Below are positions 36,548 through 45,323 of a DNA stretch of 64,000 nt, piece by piece. Position 1 is the first letter of the stretch; each line of letters starts with the position of its first letter. Below the pieces are notes generated by a model. It was given only the letters and a program-made list of their open reading frames with translations, was not told where the DNA came from and ran no database searches. Made by a program: the position numbers and the translations under genes. This DNA is from Cryobacterium roopkundense (GTDB taxonomy: Bacteria; Actinomycetota; Actinomycetes; Actinomycetales; Microbacteriaceae): contig NZ_JACHBQ010000001.1 of NCBI RefSeq assembly GCF_014200405.1, positions 2,852,001 through 2,916,000 on the forward strand, read 5' to 3'.

Positions 36548-38784
36548 GCCTGAACGACGCCGAGACGGGCGACGTGACGCCCGCCCGCGTGAGCGGCCGC
36601 CACTCGGCGCGCGCCGACGACGCCGAAGCGGATGCCGCGGCCCCCGCCGCGCAGGCCTCCCCCGCCGCCGAGCCGGTCGCGTCCGAGCCCACAGCGGATG
36701 CCGCGGACACTCCCGCCGCCGCCCCTCGGCCGAACCCTTGGCTGCCGCTCGGCACCCCCACAGCAGCACCCGACGCCGGCCTCACCCGCGACGCCGCGGC
36801 CGCCGCGCAGCTCGACACCGACACCGCCGTGCTCACCGTGCAGCCCGAAGACGAGGGAACGCCCACCCTGGTGATCAGCACGGTGACCGTGCCGGCGAAC
36901 GACGCGCATCCGCTCGATCGGTCCAGCGAGGCGCTGACCAACGCCCGCGTCGTCGACGCGCCGACCACGGCGATGGACACCCTTGGCGAGACTGCGGCTC
37001 CGGCCGCGGCGACCCCGTTCGCTGACGCCGCCTCCGCGGCTGCCACCGCCCTTCTCGCCGCCGCCACGAGCGCGGTCAACTCCGACACCGTCGACCCCAC
37101 CGTCGCCTTGCTTGAGACGGCGCGCGCCTGGCTGCGTCAGGATCCAGACGCGGAGACCCAGGCCCAGCTGCGCGGCCTCATCAACGGCGCCTCCGACGGC
37201 AACGCGCAAGCGCTTGCATCCCTGCACGACCGTTTCGACACCCGCCTCGAATTCGGCACGGCCGGCCTACGCGGCGAAATCTCCGCCGGCTCCAACCGGA
37301 TGAACCGCGTGCTCGTGTCGCAGGCCGCGGCCGGTCTGGCCGCCTACCTGCTTGAGCACGCCGCATCCGGTACTGCGCCCTCCGTCGTGATCGGCTACGA
37401 CGGGCGCAAGAACTCCCAGGTCTTCGCCACCGACACGGCGGCCATCATGTCGGGCGCCGGCGTTCGGACGGTGCTCCTGCCGCGCCTGCTGCCAACCCCC
37501 GTGCTCGCGTTCGCCGTGCGCCACCTCGACGCGAGCGCCGGCGTCATGGTGACGGCCTCGCACAATCCGCCCAACGACAACGGCTACAAGGTGTACCTCG
37601 GCGGGGAGAATGAGGGCGCGCAGATCGTGTCGCCCGACGACAAGTTCATCGCCGCTGCCATTCTCGCAGTGGCCGCCGACAAGCTCGTTCCCGAGCTGCC
37701 GCGGGCAGCCTACGAGACGGCCGAGGAAGACGTGGTGCGCGCCTACGTCGACGCCACCGCAAGCCTCGCGCACCCGCCGCGCGCCCAGGTGAACACCGTC
37801 TACACGGCCTTGCACGGCGTGGGGTGGGACACCACCCGCCGCGTGCTTGAGCAGGCCGGCTTCGACCTGCCTACCCTTGTGGACGCGCAGATCGCCCCCG
37901 ACGCCGCGTTCCCCACCGTCTCGTTCCCGAACCCCGAGGAACCCGGCGCGATGGACCTGTCGTACGAAATCGCGCGCGAGGTGTCGGCCGAGCTGATCAT
38001 CGCTAACGATCCCGACGCTGACCGCCTCGCCGTGGCTATCCCGGACGCCGCTGAGGAGAGCGGCTACCGCCGTCTCAGCGGCAACGAGGTCGGCATGATC
38101 CTCGGCTGGCGCGCGGCCACCCAGGCCGCCCGCGCCGCCGGCGACGAGCCCCTCACCGGAACGCTCGCGTGCTCGATCGTGTCCTCGCCGGCACTGCGCG
38201 CTGTAGCGGATGCCTACGGTCTCGACTTCGCAGACACCCTCACCGGATTCAAGTGGGTGTCGCGGGCACCCGGCCTGATCTTCGGCTACGAAGAAGCCCT
38301 GGGCTACCTCGTGAACCCGGGCACGGTGCGCGACAAGGACGGCATCTCCGCCGCCGTGGCGCTGCTCTCCCTCGTGAGCGACCTGAAGGCGGAGGGGCTC
38401 ACCCTGGGCGACTACCTCGACCAGTTCAGCGAGAAGTTCGGCCACTTCGCGTCGGGTCAGATCTCGATTCGTGTGAGCGACCTGTCCACGATCGCCCTTG
38501 TGATGACGCGACTGCGCCAGACGCCGCCGGAACTGATCGGACGCATCCGCGTGGACCAGATCGACGACTTTCGCTGGGGACTGGGTGGCCTGCCCCCGAG
38601 CGACGTGCTGCGCATCCGTCTCACCGACGGGTCACGCGTCATGGTGCGCCCGAGCGGCACCGAGCCCAAGCTCAAGGTGTACATCGACACGCACAGTTCT
38701 GCGGGCACGATCGAGGAACGCAAGGTGGCCGCGACGGCCGCTCTCGCCGAACTCGATGAGGGAATGCGCGCGCTGATCGCGTAG
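36544..38784 (+). CDS. Phospho-sugar mutase with long disordered N-terminal extension
   Basis: 746 residues from GTG 36544. The catalytic alpha-D-phosphohexomutase part starts near residue 184: FGTAGLRGEI, active Ser339 in VTASHNPPNDNGYK, metal loop NDPDADRLAVAI, GYEEALGYL and the phosphate-binding RPSGTEPKLK. The first ~180 residues are Ala/Pro/Asp/Thr-rich and unlike the family (about 550-570). An internal ATG at 36973 could be an alternative start. Coupled to PNP, so likely a phosphopentomutase/PGM2-type enzyme converting ribose-1-P to ribose-5-P; phosphomannomutase cannot be excluded. Confidence 0.9.
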   Translation: MSLNDAETGDVTPARVSGRHSARADDAEADAAAPAAQASPAAEPVASEPTADAADTPAAAPRPNPWLPLGTPTAAPDAGLTRDAAAAAQLDTDTAVLTVQPEDEGTPTLVISTVTVPANDAHPLDRSSEALTNARVVDAPTTAMDTLGETAAPAAATPFADAASAAATALLAAATSAVNSDTVDPTVALLETARAWLRQDPDAETQAQLRGLINGASDGNAQALASLHDRFDTRLEFGTAGLRGEISAGSNRMNRVLVSQAAAGLAAYLLEHAASGTAPSVVIGYDGRKNSQVFATDTAAIMSGAGVRTVLLPRLLPTPVLAFAVRHLDASAGVMVTASHNPPNDNGYKVYLGGENEGAQIVSPDDKFIAAAILAVAADKLVPELPRAAYETAEEDVVRAYVDATASLAHPPRAQVNTVYTALHGVGWDTTRRVLEQAGFDLPTLVDAQIAPDAAFPTVSFPNPEEPGAMDLSYEIAREVSAELIIANDPDADRLAVAIPDAAEESGYRRLSGNEVGMILGWRAATQAARAAGDEPLTGTLACSIVSSPALRAVADAYGLDFADTLTGFKWVSRAPGLIFGYEEALGYLVNPGTVRDKDGISAAVALLSLVSDLKAEGLTLGDYLDQFSEKFGHFASGQISIRVSDLSTIALVMTRLRQTPPELIGRIRVDQIDDFRWGLGGLPPSDVLRIRLTDGSRVMVRPSGTEPKLKVYIDTHSSAGTIEERKVAATAALAELDEGMRALIA

Positions 38785-38795
38785 CGCCAACCGCC

Positions 38796-38834
38796 GGTCG
38801 AGGCGCGAGGCACGAGGCACGAGCGATCGAGACC
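38796..38834 (-). repeat. Dispersed repeat, family B, inverted copy 3
   Basis: Reverse-complement version, GGTCGAGGCGCG ... GATCGAGACC, with a tandem CACGAGG duplication inside. Pairs with the copy at 38885, giving a large hairpin between the convergent mutase and PTS genes. Confidence 0.7.
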
Positions 38835-38884
38835 TCGCGAGACTTTTTTCACAGTGCAAGCCGCGTCCGCGGGCCGGCCCGCCG

Positions 38885-38916
38885 GGTCTCGATCGCTCCT
38901 CCGTCGCGCCTCGACC
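38885..38916 (+). repeat. Dispersed repeat, family B copy 4
   Basis: GGTCTCGATCGC ... CGCGCCTCGACC, nearly identical to the copy at 22897. Together with 38796-38834 it may act as a bidirectional transcription end. Confidence 0.75.
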
Positions 38917-38936
38917 AGCCGATGGGGGGGGGAGGG

Positions 38937-39212
38937 CTACGAGCCGAGGGCCCCTTCTAGTTTGGCCGTGAGTTCGTCCACGTCGAAGTAGTTCAGGATC
39001 ACGATCACGTCAGCGTTGGTCTTTCCGATCGCGCCCACCAGCTCCGAGGACGTGAGGATGACTTGGGCGTCGGCGGCCTCGGCGCGCACGCCAGCGACAT
39101 CCGTCGCCACGACCTGCGCGTCGATGTCGAGTCGTTCGAGGGCACGCTCGGCGTTCACCTTGAGAATGGCCGAGGTGCCCACTCCCACGCCGCACATCAC
39201 AACGATCTTCAT
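38937..39212 (-). CDS. PTS system IIB component (ascorbate/galactitol type)
   Basis: 91 residues, normal for SgaB/GatB-type IIB. VVMCGVGVGTSAILK has the phospho-Cys at residue 7. Its start overlaps the IIA stop (ATGA). No IIC gene is nearby, so it may work with a distant permease or as a regulatory phosphocarrier. Confidence 0.85.
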   Translation of the reverse strand: MKIVVMCGVGVGTSAILKVNAERALERLDIDAQVVATDVAGVRAEAADAQVILTSSELVGAIGKTNADVIVILNYFDVDELTAKLEGALGS

Positions 39213-39667
39213 GAGCTCTGGCCGAACAGCGCACGCACGAATTCGGCATCCGTTGCCCCGGCCAGAGCCGGAATGACGGTGGCTTCGTTGAACACGTTGG
39301 CGAGGGCGGCCACGGACCGTAGGTGCTCGTCCCTGTCCGACACGGCGAGGCCCACGATGACGCTGACCGGGTCGTTGTTCGGGTGGCCGAAGTTCACCGG
39401 CTCGGCGAGCGTCACGACACTCAGGCCGTCGGCGAGCACATCGGGCCCGGGCCGGGCGTGCGCGAGGGCGAGCCCCGGCGCGATCACGATGTAGGCTCCG
39501 AACTCGTCGATGACGCTGACCATGCGTTCCGTGTACTCCACCGTCGTTGCCCCTGATCGCTCAAGGGCCGTCCCCGCCGCCCTGACCGCGGCTCGCCAAT
39601 CACCCACCCGAGCACCGATCGTGATGGCGTCGAGGGGGAGTGGCGGCAGTGACATGGGGTCTTTCAT
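39209..39667 (-). CDS. PTS system IIA component (mannitol/fructose-ascorbate type)
   Basis: 152 residues. YIVIAPGLALAHARPG contains the phospho-His in the standard place; VIVGLAVSDRDEHLRSVAALA is typical of PTS_EIIA_2. A start at residue 5 (ATG 39655) is possible. Follows adenosine deaminase by 18 nt and precedes IIB, so add-IIA-IIB is an operon. Confidence 0.87.
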   Translation of the reverse strand: MKDPMSLPPLPLDAITIGARVGDWRAAVRAAGTALERSGATTVEYTERMVSVIDEFGAYIVIAPGLALAHARPGPDVLADGLSVVTLAEPVNFGHPNNDPVSVIVGLAVSDRDEHLRSVAALANVFNEATVIPALAGATDAEFVRALFGQSS

Positions 39668-39685
39668 GAGGCGCGGTAGCTGGAA

Positions 39686-40807
39686 TCAGGCGTCGGCGAA
39701 GCCAGCGATGATGGCGTTCGTGAGCTCTTCGCGGTCTTCGAGCGGCAGGAAAGCGGCGGACGCGGCGTTGAGCTGGAACACCTCGAGGTCGTCGAGGTCG
39801 TAACCGAACGCGTCACTCAGCAGCGCGAGCTCCTGGCTCAGGGTCGTGTCGCTCATCAGGCGGTTGTCGGTGTTCACCGTCACCTTGAAGCCGAGCTGGT
39901 ACAGCAAATCGAAGGGGTGATCGAGCAGGTCCTCACCCCACGCCGCGATGGCGCCGGTCTGCAGGTTCGACGACGGGCTGACCTCGAGGGTCACCTCGCG
40001 GTCGCGCACCCACTGGGCAACCGGGCCGAGGGTCACGAAGGTGTTGTCGTCGTCCTGACGCTCAATCGTCACGTCTTCGGCGAGGCGCACACCGTGGCCG
40101 AGGCGCAGTGCGCGCCCGTCGAACAGTGCGCTGCGGATGCTGTCCAGCCCGTCGGCCTCGCCGGCGTGCACAGTCGTGGGCATGAACTCTCGGGCGAGGA
40201 GATCGAAGGCCGCCTGGTGGTTACTCGCGGGAAAACCCGCTTCGGCTCCGGCGATGTCGAATCCGACGACGCCGTCGAAGCGGTACTTCACGGCCAGCTC
40301 GGCGATCTCGAGGCTGCGGTCGGCGTGACGCATCGCGGTGATGAGCTGGCCGGTACGGATGGTCTTGCCCTGCGACTCGACGTGCTCGATGCCGGCCTCA
40401 AGGCCGTCCTGCACGGCTTCGACGGCCTCGTCGAGGGTGAGGCCGCGCGCGAGGTGCTGCTCGGGAGCCCAGCGCACCTCTCCGTAGATCACGCCGTCGG
40501 CGGCGAGGTCTTCCACGTACTCCTTCGCCACGCGAAAGAGACCGTCGCGGGTCTGCATCACGGCGCACGTCACGTCGAAGGTCTTCAGATACTCCACGAG
40601 GGAGCCGGCGCTCGACTGGTCGACGAACCACTCACGCAGCACGTCAGCATCCGTTGAGGGCAGGTCGAGCCCGATGGCTTCAGCCAACTCGATGATGGTC
40701 TGTGGGCGCAGTCCACCGTCGAGGTGGTCGTGCAGCGAGATCTTGGGCAGGGCGTTGATGCTCACGCCGCCGCCGGACATCAGGAATTCCTCTGGAGTCG
40801 TATTCAC
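39686..40807 (-). CDS. add: Adenosine deaminase
   Basis: 373 residues. LHDHLDGGLRPQTI (zinc His), TTVHAGEADG (zinc His and catalytic Glu), RLGHGVRL and VTVNTDNRLMS (zinc Asp). Deaminates (deoxy)adenosine to (deoxy)inosine, which PNP can then cleave. GTG start with TAGGAT 6 nt upstream. Confidence 0.95.
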   Translation of the reverse strand: MNTTPEEFLMSGGGVSINALPKISLHDHLDGGLRPQTIIELAEAIGLDLPSTDADVLREWFVDQSSAGSLVEYLKTFDVTCAVMQTRDGLFRVAKEYVEDLAADGVIYGEVRWAPEQHLARGLTLDEAVEAVQDGLEAGIEHVESQGKTIRTGQLITAMRHADRSLEIAELAVKYRFDGVVGFDIAGAEAGFPASNHQAAFDLLAREFMPTTVHAGEADGLDSIRSALFDGRALRLGHGVRLAEDVTIERQDDDNTFVTLGPVAQWVRDREVTLEVSPSSNLQTGAIAAWGEDLLDHPFDLLYQLGFKVTVNTDNRLMSDTTLSQELALLSDAFGYDLDDLEVFQLNAASAAFLPLEDREELTNAIIAGFADA

Positions 40808-40813
40808 GCCTTA

Positions 40814-40819
40814 ATCCTA
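40814..40819 (-). promoter_or_regulatory. Predicted -10 box of add
   Basis: TAGGAT on the minus strand, 6 nt before GTG 40807; no room for a ribosome site in the leader. Confidence 0.45.
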
Positions 40820-40905
40820 ACCGGCGGTCGGCCCGAACCCTCCATGTTCTCTGAACACGCGCTGCACGTCTGTTCGAATCCCCCGGGCTGCCCCTCGCGC
40901 CCTGA

Positions 40906-40997
40906 GCATAACTCCTGCAAATCAGGGCGGCCTGGCTGAACTGCCGCGAGATTCCGGGGCTGAATTGTGGTTGGCCCAGAATTTGCAGGAGTTATGC
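40906..40997. repeat. Inverted-repeat element, family A copy 2 (92 bp)
   Basis: Arms GCATAACTCCTGCAAAT and ATTTGCAGGAGTTATGC? match over 15 bases without error (GCATAACTCCTGCAA / TTGCAGGAGTTATGC). Interior has GCGGC...GCCGC. Between divergent add and the broken DUF559 gene. Confidence 0.9.
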
Positions 40998-41077
40998 CTC
41001 GGGGACGGTCGGGGGCTACGCCACATACGGCCTGTGGATAACGTTCCGGTGGCGACAAACGGTGCCACGCTCGGGCT

Positions 41078-41976
41078 ATGCATAAGAGGGCTCAACTCCC
41101 ACCCGGCCTCGACCAAGGGCCTTTCACCGTGGCTCAGGCCCTGGCGGCCGGCCTCTTAGACAAGCGCACGCGATCGAGTGACCTCGAGCATCCGTTTTGG
41201 GGCGTCTGCGTCGCGGAAGCGTGGATAACGCACTGGATCGCTGCAGGGCCTTTCAACAGCGGATGCCCGCGGGCGCCTTCTTCAGCCACACGACGGCCGC
41301 CATCCTCTTCGGCATGCCCCTGCCCTCGAGCCTCGAAACCGACCAGCGGATTCACGTTTCGGTCCTGGCCCCCGATCATGCGCTGAGGGCGCGGGGTGTC
41401 GTGGGCCACACAGCGGAGATTCGTCCGGGTCTGCGGGAGCTTTCGGGGCTACCCGTGCTCGAGCCAATCACGACGTGGTGCCAACTTGCGTCACTGCTGG
41501 AACGGGATGACCTCGTGGCGGCGGGAGACCACCTGCTGCGGGACGAACTCGCGCTTGCTACTGCCGCCGACATCGCCGCCGCGGTCGCACTCCACAGTGG
41601 GAAGCGTGGATCTCGTCTACTCCGGGAGGCCGGTGCGCTGATTCGACCCCGGGTGGAGTCTCGGCGCGAGACGCGCCTGCGTCTGTTTCTGCTGGAGTGC
41701 GGGTTCCCCGAACCCGAAACCAACATGTACATCCCGTTGCCCCGGGGGAAAGCCCGGGCCCGCGGGGATCTGGTCTACTTTCGCTACAGGGTGCTCGTGG
41801 AATACGACGGGGAACAGCACCGCACCGACGACGCGCAATTCAACCGGGACGCTGAGCGCCTGCATGATCTTCGCGCGGCCGACTGGCTCGTCATCACTGT
41901 GCGCAAGGGATCATCGAAGGAATGGGTGCGCGCAGCCGTCTCGGAGGCCCTGCTGTCGCGAGGCTGGCGCCCGTAG
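41078..41976 (+). pseudogene. DUF559 / AbiEi-like protein, frameshifted
   Basis: The N-terminal part (LPPGLDQGPFTVAQALAAGLLDKRTRSSDLEHPFWGV) is in one frame (from 41078). The rest, from ALDRCRAFQQRMPAGAFFSHTTAAILFGMPLP to the end, is in another frame ending 41976. Joined they give ~299 residues, the normal size. The C-terminal DUF559 part VLVEYDGEQHRTDDAQFNRDAERL resembles Vsr-type PD-(D/E)XK nucleases. A -1 shift is needed near 41200-41235, close to TTTTGGGG. Could be a true lesion or a sequencing error. Confidence 0.7.
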
Positions 41977-42304
41977 CTGCACCCGGGAGGCCCGGTCTGA
42001 AGGACGGGTGGCCCCGCGGCCGCAAATCCCCGGTCCCGGGCCCGGGCCCGGGACAACTTGCCTGCGCGTGGTCATGCCGCCATGGGGCAGAAGATGGCAA
42101 GTCACCGCGCGACAGGACGGAATCCGTCCCATGCCAGCCCCACAGGCCACGCGACTTGCCAAGAACCACCCCTTGAATTGTGGCCAAGGGGCGGAAGATG
42201 TCGTGTCGCGAAATCCATGGGGCGGAAGTTGGCAAGTCACCACGCGAGATCACGCAATGCGCCCCATGAGGCGTGGCCAGGGGGTCACGAACGCAGGGGC
42301 GGGG
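41977..42304. repeat. 328-bp intergenic block of nested repeats
   Basis: No gene. Contains a perfect 22-bp palindrome (42033-42054, CCCGGG repeats), two 32-bp direct repeats at 42081-42112 and 42216-42247 (29/32 identical; begin CATGGGGC, end CGCGA), a partial copy at 42186-42211 and an inverted piece at 42149-42163 (ACTTGCCAA). CATGGGGCG pairs with CGCCCCATG at the right end. Confidence 0.75.
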
Positions 42305-43609
42305 TCAGCGGGTGATGCGCTCCGCGATGAGGGGGCCGCCGTCGAGCACGGGCTCGCCAGGGTCGCCGATGCGCCACGCCCCGGACACCGCCTCGAGGGC
42401 GCGCGCGAAGCGCTCTGGCTCGTCGGCGCTGAGCGTGAAGAGCGGCTGGCCGGCGCGCACCACGTCGCCGGGTTTGGCGTGCAGGTCGATTCCCACGGCG
42501 TGCTGCACGGGGTCCTGTTTGCGGGCGCGGCCGGCGCCGAGGCGCCAGGCACCAATCCCGAAGGGCAGCGCCTGCTGCTCCACGAGCACGCCGTCGCGGT
42601 CGGCGAGTACCACGTGGGTCTCGCGCGCCACCGGCAGCGCGGCATCCGGGTCGCCGCCCTGGGCGCGAATCACGTCGCGCCATTTGTCCATGGCCCTGCC
42701 GTCTTTCAGGGCAGCGCCCACGTCGACGCCGGTGATTCCGGCGAGCGACAGCATCTGCTCGGCGAGGGCGACAGTCAGCTCCACGACGTCGGACGGGCCG
42801 CCGCCGGCGAGCACCTCCACCGATTCGCGAACCTCGTTGGCGTTGCCGATCGCGAACCCGAGCGGCACATTCATGTTCGTGAGCAAAGCGGATGTCGCCA
42901 CTCCGGCGTCTTCGCCGAGCTCGACCATGGTGCGCGCGAGTTCGCGGGAACGCTCAATGTCCTTGAGGAACGCGCCGGAGCCGAACTTCACGTCGAGCAC
43001 CAGGGCCTTCGTGCCCTCCGCGATCTTCTTACTCATGATCGAGGACGCGATCAGCGGGATCGCCTCGACCGTTCCGGTGATGTCGCGCAGGGCGTAGAGC
43101 TTGCCGTCGGCGGGGGCGAGTCCGCTGCCGGCCGCGCACACGACGCCGCCGTGGTCGCGCAGCTGGGCGAACATCTCCTCGTTGCTCAGGTTGGCGCGCC
43201 AGCCCGGGATGGACTCGAGTTTGTCGAGGGTGCCACCGGTGTGGCCGAGGCCGCGGCCGGAGAGCTGCGGCACCGCGGCGCCGAAAACCGCCACGAGGGG
43301 CATCAGCGGCAGGGTGATCTTGTCGCCGACTCCCCCCGTGGAGTGCTTGTCGGTGGTCGGCTTGCCGAGGCTCTCGAAGCTCATCCGCTCACCGCTGTTG
43401 AGCATCGCCATGGTGAGCGCGCGGATCTCGCCCCGGCTCATGCCGTTGAGGAAGATCGCCATGGTCATGGCGGCCATCTGCTCGTCGCCCACATAGCCGC
43501 GCGTATAGGCATCGATGAGCCAGCCGATTTGGGCTGTGCTCAGCTCGCCCTTGTCGCGCTTGGCGTGGATGAGGTCGACGGCGTCGAAGGCTTCGAGGGT
43601 GGTGCTCAT
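42305..43609 (-). CDS. deoA: Thymidine/pyrimidine-nucleoside phosphorylase
   Basis: 434 residues. TKHSTGG-type signature appears as TTDKHSTGGVGDK, then SGRGLGHTGGTLDKLE and LVLDVKFGSGAF (phosphate and base binding), with a C-terminal PYNP domain. Cleaves thymidine, deoxyuridine and perhaps uridine to base and pentose-1-phosphate. Last gene of the nucleoside import operon, 2 nt after cdd. Confidence 0.94.
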   Translation of the reverse strand: MSTTLEAFDAVDLIHAKRDKGELSTAQIGWLIDAYTRGYVGDEQMAAMTMAIFLNGMSRGEIRALTMAMLNSGERMSFESLGKPTTDKHSTGGVGDKITLPLMPLVAVFGAAVPQLSGRGLGHTGGTLDKLESIPGWRANLSNEEMFAQLRDHGGVVCAAGSGLAPADGKLYALRDITGTVEAIPLIASSIMSKKIAEGTKALVLDVKFGSGAFLKDIERSRELARTMVELGEDAGVATSALLTNMNVPLGFAIGNANEVRESVEVLAGGGPSDVVELTVALAEQMLSLAGITGVDVGAALKDGRAMDKWRDVIRAQGGDPDAALPVARETHVVLADRDGVLVEQQALPFGIGAWRLGAGRARKQDPVQHAVGIDLHAKPGDVVRAGQPLFTLSADEPERFARALEAVSGAWRIGDPGEPVLDGGPLIAERITR

Positions 43610-43611
43610 TG

Positions 43612-44028
43612 TTACTCTCCTGGCTGTACGGAATTGCGATAGTCGGCGAGCTGGCGGGGCCCGAAAGCATCCGGCAGCACCTCATCGATCGTGCGGGTGC
43701 CCGAGACGGTCTCGAGCAGCATGCCCTCGGCGGAATGTTCGTTGAGCAGCTGGCGGCAGCGCCCGCACGGCATCAGCGTGTTGCCGTTGCCGTCGACGCA
43801 GGTGAAGGCCACCAGGCGCCCCCCGCCGGTCATGTGCAGGCTGGACACCAGGGCGCACTCGGCGCACAGCGTGAGGCCGTAGGAGGCGTTCTCCACGTTG
43901 CATCCGCTGATCACGCGCCCGTCGTCGACCAGGGCAGCGGCGCCCACCGGAAACTTCGAGTAGGGCACATACGCGTGGCCCATGGCCTCGACGGCCGCCG
44001 CGCGCAGGGCCGCCCAGTCCACGGTCAT
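43612..44028 (-). CDS. cdd: Cytidine deaminase
   Basis: 138 residues, tetrameric type. GCNVENASYGLTLCAECAL holds the zinc Cys and catalytic Glu, PCGRCRQLLNE the other two zinc Cys. Converts (deoxy)cytidine to (deoxy)uridine for DeoA. ATGA overlap with the permease gene. Confidence 0.95.
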   Translation of the reverse strand: MTVDWAALRAAAVEAMGHAYVPYSKFPVGAAALVDDGRVISGCNVENASYGLTLCAECALVSSLHMTGGGRLVAFTCVDGNGNTLMPCGRCRQLLNEHSAEGMLLETVSGTRTIDEVLPDAFGPRQLADYRNSVQPGE

Positions 44029-45323
44029 GACTTGATGTACGGCTTGCCGGAGGCGGCCGGGCCCCGCGACTTGCCTACCAGGCCGGCCACGGCGAAGATC
44101 GTCACGAGGTACGGCAGCATGAGCATGAACTCGCTGGGCACCGGCGAACCGATGATGCTCAGCACGCTCTGCAGGTTGCTCGCGAAGCCGAACAGCAGTG
44201 CGGCGAGTGTGGCTCGAATCGGGTCCCAGCGGCCGAAGATCACGGCTGCGAGGGCGATGAACCCGGCACCGGCTGTCATCTCCTTGCCGAAGGCACCCAC
44301 CGAGCCGAGCGTGAAGTACGCGCCGCCGAGGCCCACGATCGCGCCGGCGAGCGACACGTTCAGAAAACGCGTGCGGGCCACGTTGATACCCACGGTGTCT
44401 GCGGCCTGCGGATGCTCACCCACGGCCCGCAGACGCAGGCCCCACTTGGTGTGGAAAATGGCGAAATACACCACGAATACGGCGATGTACATGAGGTAGA
44501 CGATGAGCGTCTGGCGGAAGAGCACCGGACCGATGATCGGGATCTCGCTCAGAAACGGGATGTTGATGCGCTCGAATTTGGGCGGCTGGTTGAGCAGCGC
44601 TGCGTTGGGCGCGAGCAGCTGCGAGTAGAGGAAGCCAGTGAACCCGATCACGAGCACGTTGAGCACGACACCGACGATGACCTGGTCGACGAAGTACTTG
44701 ATGGCGAACGCGGCGAGCACGAAGGACACGAGCATGCCCGCCACCATGGCAGCGAGCAGACCGAGGATCGGCTGCTGGGTGACCGAAGCAACAAGGGCGG
44801 AGGTGAAGGCCCCCGCGAGCAGCTGCCCTTCGATGGCGATATTCACCACGCCGACGCGCTCGGAGATAACGCCGCCGAGGGCGCCGAAGATCAGCGGAAC
44901 GGCGAGGCTGATCGACCCGAACAGCAGGCCGGGGATGGGGATGGTGGCTCCGGCGGATGCCCACACCAGAAAACCGAGCAGCGCGAGGAAGGCGAAGAGG
45001 CTGACCAACCAGATCGAGACCTTGCGGTGCTGGTACACCAGCCAGGTTGCCAACAGGGTGATGGCCAGAATCAGCACCGTGATGACCACACCGGTGGCCC
45101 GCGCCGGAAGTTCAACATCGGGCAACTGGATGAGGTCCGAGGCGGTAGAGAGCCTCATGGTGCTCACTCCGTCGCGGCCAATCACCACGAGCAGGATGAA
45201 GCTCAGCAGGGTGAAGACGCCGAGGGCGATCGGAGCCTTCCAGCTACGGATCAGTCCGGTGGCGGGACCGGTGGGCGGCTCGTGAGGCTGGGTGGGGTTA
45301 TTGACGGGTGCGATGGAGCTCAT
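44025..45323 (-). CDS. Nucleoside ABC transporter permease (NupQ/YufQ-like)
   Basis: 432 residues from ATG 45323 (ATGA overlap with upstream permease). An N-terminal extension with three TM segments precedes the BPD_transp_2 domain: FGALGGVISERVGVVNIAIEGQLLAGAF and YFTLGSVGAFGKEMTAGAGFIALAAVIFGRW. About ten TMs in all. Forms the channel for nucleoside import with the gene at 45320. Confidence 0.9.
   Translation of the reverse strand: MSSIAPVNNPTQPHEPPTGPATGLIRSWKAPIALGVFTLLSFILLVVIGRDGVSTMRLSTASDLIQLPDVELPARATGVVITVLILAITLLATWLVYQHRKVSIWLVSLFAFLALLGFLVWASAGATIPIPGLLFGSISLAVPLIFGALGGVISERVGVVNIAIEGQLLAGAFTSALVASVTQQPILGLLAAMVAGMLVSFVLAAFAIKYFVDQVIVGVVLNVLVIGFTGFLYSQLLAPNAALLNQPPKFERINIPFLSEIPIIGPVLFRQTLIVYLMYIAVFVVYFAIFHTKWGLRLRAVGEHPQAADTVGINVARTRFLNVSLAGAIVGLGGAYFTLGSVGAFGKEMTAGAGFIALAAVIFGRWDPIRATLAALLFGFASNLQSVLSIIGSPVPSEFMLMLPYLVTIFAVAGLVGKSRGPAASGKPYIKS

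Noticed and set aside
40872..40885. GTTCGAATCCCCC, resembling a tRNA T-loop
   Set aside because: Flanking bases cannot form a T-stem, and no acceptor, D or anticodon arm is found around it.
41195..41240. Programmed -1 frameshifting in the DUF559 gene
   Set aside because: No canonical X-XXY-YYZ slippery heptamer in the right frame; mutation or error is simpler.
41864..43642. 592-residue plus-strand frame opposite deoA and cdd
   Set aside because: Opposes well-supported deoA; composition is that of an antisense shadow.
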